From contig CM043969.1 of NCBI GenBank assembly GCA_014529385.2, forward strand, positions 22,758,446 to 22,822,445: DNA of 64,000 nucleotides, read 5' to 3'. Each line of letters begins with the position of its first letter. The first letter of the stretch is position 1. Below, piece after piece: positions 1 to 13,329 of this stretch. This stretch comes from Adiantum capillus-veneris. Lineage: Eukaryota > Streptophyta > Polypodiopsida > Polypodiales > Pteridaceae. The translations under genes and the position numbers were made by a program. A model generated the notes under the pieces. That model saw only the letters and a list, made by a program, of their open reading frames with translations, did not search any database and had not been told where the DNA came from.

Positions 1-2440
1 AGTTGAAAAACCCTTTGGGAGTCATTAGCCAATTTGATGGAGAGAGAAGGAGAGGGAAGAATTAAAGCCTTGATTGATTCACTTGTGAGGGACATGCCAG
101 GGGCCATCAACTGCACCATCTCCAAATGGATACACCACAATTACAGACATCCCTCTCGCTCTTTGATGCCAGCTCAAGGGGGTGATAACATTCACTTTTC
201 TCTTACAAAACCTTAACCTCGAAATATATTTCCTTATTGCTTTGAAATTTCCAGTCAACCTTCCAGGGTCAACTAGTGGGAATCCTCTAATTCATCCTTG
301 GTTCAAGGTCAGTAACGATTTTCCCCCCAACTATGATCGAACACAACCGTTAGTACGTTCCGCTAAGATGAGTGTATTTACTAAGTATGTGAATCCCTCG
401 TTCCCAAGTTTGATCCCCACTCCGTAGATCAGAATCCCTTACCTCATTCTTGGTCTTAACAAACAACATAAAATTGGATTCAACTTTTTGGCCAACAATT
501 TACCCTCCGGAATTCACCCACCCACCGAACTATTTGGTAAATGCACATTCCCAAGGTAGAACTATGATACTAGAAAACAATATTGCAATCATGTCAAACC
601 AAGAATACATTTCAAACATTTAAAAGCAGCATGCAAACTATTCCATACCCTTACAAGTGTGCATTTATCAGGTGGCTCTTTGTCCTCTTTCTAGAATATT
701 TTACTTCCTTTTTACTTTAGTATTGGTAGAATTATCTAGTTTTCTTTCAAGAAATCACATATATGCCTCCAAGAATATCCCTATCCTCATCCCAGGACTT
801 GGGTATCCTATCTCCTCCGCCACGTCTGGAGGCGCTGCCTATACATAATTTTCTAATTCTTATTTTTCTGTATCTTGTGTGGAAAAAGCTTACAAAAGTA
901 ATATACTCTAGATTCCTTTTAAATCAATAATTCAAGAAGCAGAATAAAGGCGGACAAATGCGGAATAGCCCACTTAGGTTCCTAACCTTTCCAAGGTTCC
1001 TTTTCAACAAACAATTAGACAAGTTAATTAAATTCACATCCTCCTCCCTTTCTTCCTCCATTTTTCCATCGGCAACATGCCTATCCAAACTAGGCCAATT
1101 TTCAGACACATCCGTGGGTCCCTATCACCCGTCACTCCCATTAAATCCCATTTCTAGGGTAATGAATGAACCTGAGCTCAAAACATAGACCAACGGTTAT
1201 GTATTCTTGCCAAAAAGGACCATCCCCCTTAGTATCCCACAGGTAAACACCTGCACAACCCTTTTGCAAGCATGTAAGAAAAAGTTCACACTTAAATCTT
1301 CTATGTTATGCTAGGGCTATCCCCGTCATATCTTCTCGGTAAAGTTTTAATTCTAGTTTAAATTTAGATTAAGTTCTTTGAGTTATAATCTCTTACTTCC
1401 TAGTTCATTTTAATCTTTAATCAAACAAGACCTTAAGAAATACGACGAATCTCTTGGGAGTTTAAGGTTTTGTCTTGACGTAAGTTTCAAGTTAGCCCCG
1501 ACTTTGATGAATCCCATTTTGGTCCCTTTGCATCATTTTCCATCCATGGGGCATCTCCATGGAAGCGATGGGAGTTTTATGTTCAAGAAACACGGTCATG
1601 ACATCCGTGAAGCTATCCTCTTACTCCCCCCTTCGAATTTATAAAACAAACTTGAAAGTAAACAAACTTGAAATGAACAATGCATATGCTTTCTACAATG
1701 AATTTTTTCTTTGGTGTAATCTATGCGTGGTGAACACAAAACTTTGGAATGCACCAACTGGAAATCTTGAGACAAATAATCAAGAAATGTCCTTGATGCT
1801 TATGCAAGAGGGAAACCCTTTCATGCATGGTAGTGTAAGAGTGAAAATGCGACATTCCTAAGAGTAGACATGCTAGTGTAGTGAACAATGCTCATGTAAT
1901 AGTGTATGAATGATTAACAAATTCTTTTCTCTAAGAAGGGATTTAGGCATGCCCTTGCTATTGAGGAGAGGACTAATTATTTAGCTAGAAGAGGCTTATG
2001 GTTTTGGGACTTTCCAATTGATAAGGGGGGGGAGGGATACCTTAATTGGAAGGAAATTTCCACTTCCAAAGAAAAAACTCATTTGTTTAAGATAGGGCTA
2101 CCCTTCAAAACTTAACCCTCCTTGAGATAATTAATATTAATTTTATTGGTATCACTAAACAGATCTTACACACGTGCTCTTTTTCTCTTTGAAATAAGAA
2201 AAAATCCTATTTTTCAAATTTAAAGAAAAACTTGTGAACCTTTCATAAGAGCATTCTTCTTAGAGTAAATTATAACGCTACTTTGAATAGAATAGTTAAT
2301 TCCAAAAAAATTCAATACTTAATTTCCCGTGGTTATGTGGAAATTATCTCGTGTATCTTAAGAATTAAAAAAATATATTTTTGGTAGGGTTTAAGGATAC
2401 ACGCGCATAGATACTAGTCATCATCCAACATGCATGCTAT
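1..2440. other. Non-coding, no recognised gene
   Basis: AT-rich sequence with only short open frames that show no motif, repeat structure or domain I recognise. No long simple repeat and no LTR-like terminus stands out. It may be decayed transposon DNA, but nothing in the sequence lets me name it. Confidence 0.4.
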
Positions 2441-2445
2441 TTTAG

Positions 2446-2790
2446 TATGATCTCTAGTTACCTATGGTTAAAGAGATTGCTTTCTACTCTCTCTATGGTT
2501 AAAGAGATTGCTTTCACCTATGGTTAAAGAGATTGCTTTCTACTCTCTCTATGCCATATTAGTCTGATAATATAAAGAACGGAACTTGAAATATAAGTAT
2601 GATCTCCAGTTACCTATGGTTAAAGAGAGTGCTGTCTACTCTCTCTATGCCATATTAATCAGGTAATATAGAGAACAGAACTTGAAATATAATTATGATC
2701 TCCAGTCACCTATGGTTAAAGAGAGTGCTTTCTACTCTCTCTATGGAATATTAGTATGGTAATCTAGAGAGCTTGAAACGACGAAACTTG
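2446..2790. repeat. Tandem repeat, about 96 to 150 bp units
   Basis: Three units begin near 2446, 2598 and 2694 with TATGATCTCYAG followed by CCTATGGTTAAAGAGA and TACTCTCTCTATG. In the first unit the short GGTTAAAGAGATTGCTTTC piece is itself repeated three times. No coding potential is evident; it is a small degenerate minisatellite. Confidence 0.85.
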
Positions 2791-4800
2791 AAAAAACATT
2801 GGGGTTTGTTGTTAGCAACATGGCTAGTTATGATTAATAATGAACCATAATTAAAGAGAAATAACAAATTTAAGTAGTTATTTCTTCTTCCCAAGCAAAA
2901 GGCTTGCTTATGGAAAAATGAGAGCTTAAGCATAAATTTATGTAAGTATGAAAGTAAATCACTTTCAAGCAAGTGCAAGAGCATACAAAAAAAAAGAAAA
3001 CACTACCTTAGTGTAGATGTGTGTGTGAGAGAGAGAGGTTTGGCTATGGCTCTCTCAAGCTTACTCTCAAGTTTGCACCTTGATAAAAATAAAGGAGAGA
3101 AGGGAAAAATGAGAAGAGAATCCCTCTTTTAATGCACATTTTTAATAAGTGTTTTCACTTATCTTGATAGCTTATCTCCCTTATCTTGATAACTTATCAA
3201 AAATTTCTCAACAAGTTACTTACTCACCTTATCCTTATCTTCTCTTTTCCTTCTTTTATCTTTTTCGTTTTCCTTTTTCCTTATCTTATCTTTTCCTTTA
3301 TGATAATTTTCTCAAAATGAGAAGCTAATGTCCTATGCATTGGTTATGTCCGTGTTCCCATGGCATAAGCCGGACGTGTCTCGTGAGTAGACTTTGGGTG
3401 CTTAAATTGAGCCTGAATTTTCTTGATTTTTTTAAAATTTCTATTATTTTCTTTTTATTTTTGTTTTTCATCTTTTAAGTCCGTGGCTCAGATGCGTTGG
3501 CCTTGCGTAAGGGCTAGAAGAAGGCCCTTACAGCACTGAATTCAAGCTCTTCTTTAATTAGAGTTGATCTTACAAGGAATTCTTACAAGATTAGTTAGTT
3601 TTACTCAAGAGGCAAGTTTAGGGCCTAAGTGTATGTTTATGGCTAAGTGCAACTGGACGAAAGCATATATTGGTGGTACAAAAAATGGGGGTCTTGGAAA
3701 ATACTTTGGTAGCACTTTATAAGCCCCATCTTCATGTGTTACATGTAAAATAAAGTAGCATGTTATATATCAATGGATAGATTTTTTCATACAGAACTAA
3801 AAATATAAATTTTGACAAGTTTTGTTTTTTTTTTTGCAAAAAAATTACCGTTCCCCACTTTGTTTTAAAGGGTACTACCAAAAAGTGCAAAAAGTGGTAC
3901 CACCTATACATGCTTTCACCCAATTAGGCATTAATCCTCTCACGCTCTATTGGATGGTTTTCAAGGAAGAAGAGATCCCCTTTTATTTGTGACGAAAATG
4001 CCCAAGGGTTACACAAGAAAGAGAGGAGCTGGTGTGAATAGGAGCTGACAAAGTTTGAAATGTTCTATTCTTGCATGATGTGGGCAGACTCGGGTCCAAC
4101 ATTTTGAGCATATCTCCTCAATCATGGCTCCAAATAGAGAAATGAAAATAGGTTTAGAAATTTCAGTATAGTCTACATCACCCACTTTATATGGTTTTCC
4201 AATTTTCATGGAAACTATATGTAAAACAATCATTGAAATAGAGTATCTTTTTGGCAGCAAAATTTTACTTGTGGTCCCCTTAGCCTAGAATTCCATTTGA
4301 TTCCAATGGACATCTCATGCAATATGATAGCATGAAATTTTCCTTGACAAAGTTTTGGAAGAATCATTTCAATAATGGATTAAAATAGGTGCAACTTTAA
4401 AAATTATACAAGATAGTGCCCCACTAGGATTTGATACCTTCCTAGTAGCTATATGAGGAAAATATGGAAAATACATAGAATATATATATATATATATATA
4501 TTGGGAATCACAATAGCTGTAGGATCTAGCTAAAGTGTGAGATGATAATGATATAGTAGAAAGAAAGCACCAAGGCTTTTTTTCCTACGTCAAAGAGGCA
4601 TGGTTATTGATGCTTTTTTCCATGATACTTTTTCACGGGGTAAGATAAAAACATGTTACCCTTGAGATAAATACTATGCTGAGATTGAAATCTTATCCTT
4701 ACAATTATATATGCATATATACATTATGGAAAATATATCTATGCATCTAAAACGTCTCTAAATAAATCTCCTAAAATTCGTTCCCACTATATATGTGCCA
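2791..4800. other. Non-coding stretch with small hairpin and (TA)n
   Basis: No gene recognised. An 8-bp perfect stem (GTAAGGGC at 3507-3514, GCCCTTAC at 3524-3531) sits in AT-rich DNA, and a short (TA)n tract lies near 4480-4500. Text around 4080-4280 loosely resembles 44090-44290 inside the minus-strand solo LTR (both contain a GGGCAGACT..GGGTCCA block), so part of it may be an old LTR fragment. Confidence 0.35.
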
Positions 4801-4959
4801 CAACAAGTCATCCACCCCCTTTAATCATGCACTTCCTCTGGTATGTGCCACATTTGATCTTCCATTCTTTCATCTTCATTGATAGGTTCCAAAGCTTTAT
4901 CTTCACTTTGATCTTTACATGTGTTTTGCTTTTCCTCTTTCTTTAAAGTCACTGTCTTC

Positions 4960-5580
4960 TCTTCTCTTAAATACTTTGACTCTTTTCCTTTCGATGGGAA
5001 CATTTAGTTCTCTCCCATGTAGTTCAAACAAGTTGTAAGTAACATTTTCATGCACATGTTTTACAACATACAGTCCAAAAATTTTAAGAACTTACACATG
5101 ACTGTGTGTTGGTTATCAAGGCTACTATCATACACTAAAACACAATCACCTTTGTCAATTGCTTTGCTCCTGAGCCGATGTCCCTTATCAAAGTAGTCTT
5201 TGCTTTTCAACCTTTCATTTTTCAATCATTCTTTTGCATCCTCAATGTCTCTAGGTCTTCTCTGTAGTTGCCTTATCCACGCAATGCAAGGAGATCTTCC
5301 ACACTAAGCCCATTTTGCCAAGGTAGTACATTCTATGTGGGAATTGTATCTTCAATTGGCATCACTAGGTTTTGACCAAACATTAGATCCATAGGCATAT
5401 AGGTAATTATTGAGCTATGTGTTATACCATCAGCCCATAAAGCATATGTAAATTTTTTGGACACTCACCAACTTTCCTTCACAAGCCTTGGCCAAAGCTT
5501 TGATGATAAGAGGATTCCCTCTTTCAAAATTTCCATTTCCTTTAGGATTGTAAGCTGTAGTGAGAAAAATCTTGATTCCT
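4960..5580 (-). pseudogene. Decayed Ty3/gypsy integrase C-terminal fragment
   Basis: Read on the minus strand in shifting frames, this shows an integrase-like core piece (GIKIFLTTAYNPKGNGNFER, the place where Ty3 integrases carry the catalytic Glu of the DDE triad), then SSITYMPMDLMFGQN (the target-proximal 'PF.LVYG' region), then a C-terminal block with KGDCVLVYD and a Tyr/Leu-rich tail like the GPY/F region. Several stops and frameshifts break it. It differs from the integrases of the three Ty3 elements further right, so it represents another lineage. No LTRs were found around it. Function is lost; the identification rests on motif order only. Confidence 0.6.
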
Positions 5581-5639
5581 TACATGTTTCCATAAGTTGT
5601 CCCTCTTATGTAGGCCCAAGTGGCCATATTTGTGAACAA

Positions 5640-6284
5640 TTATGTATTTAATAAGACGACAACTCTATGGTGGGTGATAATGATAAAGACCAGCTCTTTA
5701 GGCCATGCATCCACACTATCTTACATGTGCAAACTTCACTTGGGATAAACGGTTGGAAACATGAGGGACGGTCGATGCATTTTTGTAGATTCTAGAGAAT
5801 TGATGAATTGGGGCGATAAGGAAAATTCATTGATGAATGGAAAATGTATGGTTGATGGCAATGGTCAAGACTGACCTTTTACACTATCTTACACAGATAG
5901 ACTACATTTGGGGTCAACAATTTGGAATATGAGGGCCGTCCAATGAAATTTTGCAAATGCAAGAGATTTGGGTCTCTCCTTCTTCTTCTTCTCTATCCCT
6001 CTCTCTCTCTCTCTCTCATCAACTATTATTGCTTGCAAAACTAGTTCAATGCTATGACAAACTTGCATGCAGCTCGTGCCCATCTCCTTGATTCTTTCTT
6101 TGATGCTTGCAAAAGATGCCTCTACACACTTCAAAGCCAAGAGTAAGAGGATAATATCTCTCTCTCTCTCTCCCACACACACACACACACACACACGAGA
6201 GAGAGAGAGATTAGAACGTATATTCTTTGACTATCAGCCGTCAACGTCAATCAACTCATGATCGAGTTCTATCCTGAACTAGAT
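5640..6284. other. Non-coding with CT, CA and GA microsatellites
   Basis: No gene. Contains short CT runs (about 5998-6017), then a compound CT/CA/GA array near 6158-6211. Two partly similar blocks with ACACTATCTTACA (about 5717 and 5881) suggest an internal duplication. Confidence 0.6.
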
Positions 6285-6800
6285 AACCAAAAATAAGGCA
6301 AAGTCTTTTCAATCTTAAGGTAGTTGAAGTTTAGAGCAAAGATGAAGAGCATTAGCCTGAAGACTGACTAGTGCTATTTAAGTTTTCCTCCAAAGCTTCA
6401 CAAAATGGAAACAAAAATGGATACTGTGATAGATTTTCAATAGAAATTTGGTCATTCCAACCAAAAATAAGGCAAAGTCTTTTCAATGTTAAAGGTAGTT
6501 GAAGTTTAGAGCAAAGATGAAGAGCATTACCCTGAAGACTGACTAGTGCTATTTGAGTTTTTCCTCCAAAGCTTCACAAAATGGAGACCGTGATAAATTT
6601 CAATAGAAATTTGGTCATTCGAGCCAAAAATAAGGCAAAGTCTTCTCAATGTTAAAGGTAGTTGAAGTTTAGAGAAAAGATGAAGAGCATTACCCTGAAG
6701 ACTGACTAGTGTTATTTGAGTTTTTCCTCCAAAGCTTCACAAAATGGAAACAAAAATGGAGACCATGATAGATTTTCAATAGAAATTTGGTCATTCCAAT
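6285..6800. repeat. Three tandem copies of a ~163-179 bp unit
   Basis: Units start at 6285, 6459 and 6622 with CCAAAAATAAGGCAAAGTC and run to TTTGGTCATTC. Copies differ by small indels and substitutions. The unit length is in the range of plant satellites, but only three copies are present, ending just before a long GA tract. Confidence 0.9.
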
Positions 6801-6802
6801 TG

Positions 6803-6806
<4 letters not shown>

Positions 6807-6867
<61 letters not shown>
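6807..6867. repeat. (AG)n microsatellite
   Basis: About 61 bp of pure AG dinucleotide, directly followed by an imperfect GAAGAAGA run and a SINE-like fragment. Confidence 0.98.
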
Positions 6868-6870
<3 letters not shown>

Positions 6871-6960
6871 AGAAGACGAAGAAGAGAGTTTTAATGTCGT
6901 AGGAAACTATCCTAAGAGACCTTAAAGATCTAGCCCACGAGGAGTTGAACTCAAGACCTG

Positions 6961-6962
<2 letters not shown>
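6868..6962 (-). repeat. SINE-like repeat fragment (partial)
   Basis: On the minus strand it reads AGGTCTTGAGTTCAACTCC (a Pol III B-box-like core, GTTCAACTC), then CTAGATCTTTAAGGTC, then a TCCTACGAC/TTAAAA block and a CTTCTTC tail. Related copies occur at 38060-38200, 38250-38302 and 38955-39017. This copy lacks the head and is sandwiched between two GA tracts. The SINE assignment is an inference. Confidence 0.5.

Positions 6963-6964
<2 letters not shown>

Positions 6965-7028
<64 letters not shown>
6965..7028. repeat. (GA)n microsatellite
   Basis: 64 bp of pure GA dinucleotide. Confidence 0.98.
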
Positions 7029-7031
<3 letters not shown>

Positions 7032-9060
7032 AACTATAACCTATTATATATTTACCTGAGATGAGGACATGTGGACGAGCCCCACCCGGTGTGAGGTATT
7101 GCATGGGAGGAAGAAGCTCCAATTGCGATGCGGGGGAAGGATGGATTTTAAGAAGTTCAAGTTTAAAAATATGGGAGAAATAGGGTTGAGAGTAGGAGGG
7201 GTTTTTAAAGCATTTGCCACTTCCCATTGCATTTCAAGTTGGCATATGTAGATCAGTGTTCCAGAAAAATGCATCTCAGTCTTAGCATAATATCATGCCA
7301 TTTTCAATTTCAAAAATGTCACTTGAGGGCAAGGGGAGAATCAAAACTTTTGCCCCAAAATAGAGAGAAATAGTGTAAAAAATGAAAAAATAAAACTATT
7401 TTTTGAAAATTCCTCTTGGAAAATTCAAGGAAAGGAATTTTGTATGTTCTCAAATATTGATGTAGATTGATGGGCAAGCAATCCATACCTCAAGGCACTA
7501 CCTGCAGTTCATGTCTACCAGGTCACAAAGCTCAGGGATGGCTGATTGTCCTTCGTGTCATACATCTTATTCTTCAAGCTGGGGGTGTGCACTACTATGC
7601 CTTAACATTGAGTTGTAGGACCACACAAGCTAGTGCACCAAATGCAGTGGACTGTGAGCCAGTTCATATGAGAATCCCAGTTCATAATGCGAGGCTGCTC
7701 CTAGTCCCATTATGAAAATTTCAAAATGTTTATTGCACCCTTGCATCACGTTTTGTAGAGATAAAGTCCAAAATGGAATTTCTAGAGAAGAGAGAGGATG
7801 GCGGGGGGGGGGGGGGGGTATATTAAAATATTATTACGGGTATAGATGTGTATATTATCGCAATTATTGCCAGTGTAATTATCACGTCTATTATCAAACC
7901 CCGTTTTAGCACTTAAACATTCAAATTTTGGTGTTTCCCTCTGTTTTTCTTGTTAATAAAAATGAAAAAAATGGAAAAAGATGGTATTAAAACATGAAAC
8001 AATAGCTATGTGGAAAAACATGAAACTACAAAGAACCTGCCCATTAGGGGAAATTTGGACTCTCAAAGGGGCCTGATAAGGAGGTTTGACTTTACCTCTC
8101 TTGTCCAAAGTGGGCAACCCGATGAAGTACCTAAACGCTTTGTCAAAACCCTATCAACCAACTTATCATTGGAAAGATCTTAGAAGTTAGGTTCTAAATC
8201 CCCAAACTTGGATAAATTGGGAGTTGATTTATAGAGTTATGGCCTCCCCACTGAAGTTGAAATGTGGGGAGAGATTCCATTATATGATAGAGTTGTCACA
8301 TCAAAAAATGGAATCTTCTAGAATACAAGGAATCTGATGGCATGCTACATATCAATGGATAGATCTCGATGAGTACATTCTAAATCCAAAATGTCCGACA
8401 AGTTTTGATTTCATTTGTAATAATCTTACGGTGCACCCGTTTTGGACAAGAGGGAGAAAGTCAAAGTCCTTATAGGGCCCATTTGAGAGTTCAAAATTTT
8501 CCTAATGTCCATCCTAAAGTTATGCATATGCCTCCATGTAAAGCAAGCATTGTCAGAGATAAGAAGCTAAACATGGACGACACCTTTTGTTGAGGCAAGG
8601 GCATGATAGAGTGAAGTATGCCCACATTTTACCGGATGGTAGAAGTACCTATGTTAGTTTCTTCAAGCTCTATCTTGCAATAATGTGCACATGGCCTACA
8701 ATTTTGCACGAATTTTTCTCTTTCTCTTGCTTATCGCGGATATTTCATAAGTAATTCTTCTAAAACATTATAGATTTTTTGTTATCATTTAAATTAATCA
8801 CTCCCACTTGATTAACATAGTTTAGCATGCTTCACAAAATTGGAGAGAGAAAGAGGGGGGAGAGAGAGAGAGCTGAATGGACGACATGACAAAAACTTTT
8901 TATAACTTAAAGTATACAAAATATCTATGAATCATCTTCCAAAAAGGCACTACAAAATAAGAAAATATCTTCAATTACAAAGATAAAATCAAGAAAAAAC
9001 TATACAGTATGGTTTAAGTATATGAGTACTCTACCTTTGGTGCGCAACCTCGTGCATCCT
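7029..9060. other. Non-coding, no recognised gene
   Basis: AT-rich DNA with a run of about 17 G (7803-7819) and a minor AGAGAGAG run near 8860. Short open frames show no recognisable domain. Confidence 0.4.
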
Positions 9061-9069
9061 CTATGTCGG

Positions 9070-9555
9070 TTATGTCTTCTTCGCATGCTTTTCTTTGTTC
9101 ATTCTCTCATAAATCCACTTGGCACTAATGAGATCTTGGAAACATGTAAGGTGTTGAGGCGCTAGGAGTTCCCTCTTGGCTCCATGTGCTTGCTTACATG
9201 CTTCCCTCTCTTGCAAACGCCTTGCCGTTGCCATTGTCCACAAGTCCACCCACTTGATCATAACCTTTGCATTCAGGATACAAAATTTATTGACCACTTG
9301 GGATAGATATATATCCATGTTAAGGGGGATTAGTGAAAAATATCTCAATACCTTATGGGTTAGGTGTGTCCCACTCACTCCGATCTTGTAGCGTGCTTCC
9401 TCACGCACAAAAAATGAGGTGGCATGTAAATATAGTATGCAATCGTTGATGCACGTGCGGATACACTCATACTCCATGCCAAGTGCAGTGACATACAATC
9501 TAGCTCCTTCGTGATCCAAAGATATGTGGTGGTCTTTAGGAAGCATTTTTCCCAT
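9070..9555 (-). pseudogene. CACTA TNP2-like transposase fragment
   Basis: A 161-residue minus-strand frame contains KMLPKDHHISLDHEGARLY followed by GMEYECIRTCINDCILY and later VLRYFSLIP. This order matches the N-terminal part of plant CACTA TNP2 transposases (Transposase_21), where a lysine-rich LPK stretch precedes a 'YxxIHxCxNDCILY' motif; the related gene at 39463-42001 has NSIHACPNDCILF at the same place. The usual downstream zinc-binding cysteines are not clear and the catalytic region is absent. The 5' end of the fragment falls in the 346-bp tandem repeat, so part of it has been amplified. A dead relic. Confidence 0.7.
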
Positions 9556-10515
9556 AAAACTACAACAAAAATTATTATTAATATAAATGCACCACCATCA
9601 AATATAGACCAATGGGGGACCTTCTCAAGTGAGGGGTGGGAGGCGTTCTCATCTACACGAGCATTTTTTTGAGGATGCCGAAGCCCTTCATTCTCCACGT
9701 GCTCCAAAGCAATGCGCTTCAAACAAGGGATTGCTCATTTGCACTTGGCGCAAGGACAAAGGAGTTTGTCCTTCATGTATCGATCACGTTCAGGGTTGTT
9801 CCAAGGGCCACGATCATCCCCATGCCAAGTGAAGTGACGTACAATCTAGCTCCTTCTCGATCCAAAGACATGTGGTGGTCTTTAGGAAGCATTTTTCCCA
9901 TCAAACTACAGCAAAAATTTAAATTAATATAAATGCACCACCATCAAATATAGACCAATGAGGGACCTTCTCAAGTGAGGGGTGGGAGGCGTTCTCATCT
10001 ATGCGAGCATTTTTTTGAGGATGCCGAAGCCCTTCATTCTCCACGTGCTCCAAAGCAATGTGCCTCAAACAAGGGATTACTCATTTGCACTTGGTGCAAG
10101 GATAAAGAAGTTTGTCCTTCATGTATCGATCACGTTCAAGGTTGTTCCAAGGGCCACGATCATCCCCATGCCAAGTGCAGAGACGTACAATCTAGCTCCT
10201 TCGTGATCCAAAGACATGTGGTGATCTTTAGGAAGCATTTTCCCCGTCAAACTACAACAAAAATTATTATTAATAAAAATGCACCACCATCAAATATAGA
10301 CCAATGGGGGACCTTCTCAAGCGAGGGGTGGGAGGCGTTCTCATCTACGCAAGTTTTTTTTTGAGGATGCCGAAGCCCTTCATTCTCCACGTGCTCCAAA
10401 GCAATGTGCCTCAAACAAGGGATTGCTCATTTTCACTTGGTGCAAGGACAAAGGAGTTTGTCCTTCATGTATGGATCACGTTTAGGGTTGTTCCAAGGGC
10501 CACGATCATCCCAAT
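9472..10515. repeat. Three tandem copies of a 346-bp unit
   Basis: The CCTTCTCAAGYGAGGGGTGG landmark recurs at 9620, 9966 and 10312, exactly 346 bp apart, and the GCCAAGTGMAGTGACRTACAATC block recurs with it. The unit includes the 5' part of the minus-strand TNP2 fragment, so the duplication happened inside a dead CACTA relic. Copies are highly similar. Confidence 0.95.
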
Positions 10516-10539
10516 AGTCATGCACACGTGTGAAAGAGA

Positions 10540-11105
10540 GTAAGAATTAAAGAGAACTACATTAAATTTAAAACAATCTCTAAAATAGTTTTAAAAATAT
10601 ATGGGTTCTATAGTTAGAATAGTTACTAGAGTAGATGGATAAATTTTTAATAATAAGTGGTATAAAAGGAAGAAAAAATTAGTACTAAAATTAGTAGAAA
10701 TAAACATGTCCTCCATACGCTAAATAGTTACTAGAGTAGACGGCTAATTTTTCAATAGTATGTTAATACAAGAGTAACTAAACTATCAATTTTTGTTAAA
10801 AAAGAATTATTAGAAAAATTAAAAGACTATAGATAGATATCATTTACTCTAAGGATAGAGGGAAGTGGATTGTACCCCCCTTGCTACCTCAAATACCTTT
10901 GTATTCATTTGAAAAGGCTTCGTGATAATAGTCACGGTAATTGTGGCGATAATGCTCGTGGTAATAAATGGTGCCTAAAAAAGGGGGGGAGAGCATAGTA
11001 TGCCACGTATTTGTAGCGTACCCTACTCAAACTCTCCCCCACCATCACACATGCTCCCCCAAGACATGTGATCCCCCAAGCATCTCCCCTATTCTACATC
11101 AGCTC
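10540..11105. other. Non-coding, no recognised gene
   Basis: AT-rich sequence with a partial internal duplication (AGTTACTAGAGTAGA near 10621 and 10728). Nothing coding is recognised. Confidence 0.4.
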
Positions 11106-11111
11106 CCCAAA

Positions 11112-11156
<45 letters not shown>

Positions 11157-11165
11157 ATGCACACA

Positions 11166-11243
<78 letters not shown>

Positions 11244-11275
11244 CACACACATGCACACACTAACACACACACACA
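11112..11275. repeat. Compound (CT)n/(CA)n microsatellite
   Basis: Alternating CT and CA runs of 20 to 40 bp each. A smaller CA/CG run lies at about 11443-11473. Open frames here are translation artefacts of the repeat. Confidence 0.97.
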
Positions 11276-11279
11276 AACT

Positions 11280-11680
11280 ATTTCCGACCCCTTTCAAAGG
11301 AGTTTTCTTAGAGGGGGGCTTACCATGAACTACTTTTGATGCTCAGCCTAATTGTCAAATGCCTCTATAAGTTAAGGTAAACACATATCCCCCCACCCCC
11401 TCTTTCCCTATTGTATTCGGCTATACACAAACATGCGCGTTGCACACACACACACACACACGCGCGCACACACATGCATAGATTAAAGAAAGACGAGATA
11501 GAGAAATTGCACATACCTCATCCATTTTCTAGTATGATTACATTGGGATTAGGGTTTATGGTTTTTTGTTGTAGGTTGTTTGGGTAGAGTAGGTTAATCT
11601 CTTTGTAATCATTGTAAACTTTGAAAATGGTGCGTTCTTTGTGGATGGATATGCTTGTAGATTAATTTTGTTTGAGATTG
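11280..11680. other. Non-coding
   Basis: No gene recognised between two microsatellite clusters. Confidence 0.4.
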
Positions 11681-11689
11681 TATAAAATA

Positions 11690-12105
<416 letters not shown>

Positions 12106-12399
12106 TTCTATTATCGTCCGCAGAGGTCAAATATGACCTATGGGACCAAATTTACATGTGATGTCGTATGTGTATGGCCGATGAGTGAATCTCGATGCTC
12201 CAAATTGTGGTGATGAGAGTTGCAATGGAGAGCCCACACTGTGGCTAGAAGAGGAAAGTGTGTAGGTCTAAGTTATGGCTGAAAATGTGAGAGAAGCAAG
12301 TTCGGATGTGACCAAAGATGAGCACTCTAGTAGTGTGTGGTACTCAAAATCTTGAACTTGTAGTGAGCATAATGTGCACAATTGATTTGACTCTTCTCC

Positions 12400-13145
12400 A
12401 TTGCCCCAACTCCCTATCTCGCATCGAAGAAAATGGCAGCTAAACCGGATGGCTGCGATAGTGCAATCACCGACAAGGGGATAGGCTCAAGCATGTAAGT
12501 GTGAGTACGGTTTCCTCTTTCAGTGAAGGACATGGTTTTGTAGTTGGGGGAAATGTGGGTGGTGTAATGTATGAAGTGTGACCCATGGGATTTCTCCCAA
12601 ACCGTAATACATTGGTGTTGTAGAAAAGCTTCATTCACTTGGGAGTCAATTGAAGCATCATGTAGCAAGCGTAATGCATCCCATCTCCCAAACCACTTCT
12701 TTATGTCTTGCATCCCTCCCGTGCTCAACATCTTGCTTTTATTCGTCTTTTGAACTTTTTTGCTTGCTTCCCATGCAATTGTAGGAAGTCGATGTGAGGG
12801 TTTTTGACGCATCTTTATCATGTACTCCACAACCCTTTCCATGCCCATAACCTCAATTGGAAGAGATCCTCACTTAAGAAGTAGGAGCAAATATGGTGTT
12901 TGTGTCTTAACTTGGAGAAAGTTTGTAAGAAAAGTCTTTTGGACATTCTCAAACTCTTTCCAAGTAGACTTTGAGATGCCCCCACCCCACACTCGAACTC
13001 CATAAAGAAGAACCAATGTCACCAATAAAGAATGTATTAGGTATTATGGTAGAAATCCCGCATTATTGGAATCTCCAAATTGACCAAATTCATGTAATTT
13101 GGGAATTTCCAACTTAAAGTGGGAAAAAAGGAGACGAACTTGTTG
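12400..13145 (-). pseudogene. LINE ORF2 C-terminal relic
   Basis: On the minus strand, in several frames, the sequence reads LLYGVRVWGGGISKSTW, then ENVQKTFLTN and QTPYLLLLL, then SHRLPTIAWEASKKVQ and KKWFGRWDA. This order is the region after the reverse transcriptase thumb in plant L1-type LINE ORF2 proteins (a 'LLYGxxVWG' block followed by a conserved C-terminal segment). Stops and frameshifts break it. It may belong to the same family as the LINE at 35.85-47.94 kb, which has lost exactly this part, but they are not adjacent and I cannot join them. Confidence 0.6.
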
Positions 13146-13329
13146 ATAAGATAGAGTGAAAATATTATTGGATTGTGATGTTGATAAACACCAAAAGTCA
13201 AGAAGATGAACAAAGCATGAATTTGAAGAAACTCTCTTAATAATTAAATAAAAGAAATAAAGGTTGATACAGCTACAGATCTTGTTTACAATATTGACTC
13301 TTATAGTCACAATAGAAGCTCCGCATAAT

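Noticed and set aside
2446-2790. CRISPR-like array
   Set aside because: Units are adjacent and degenerate with no unique spacers, in a eukaryotic genome.
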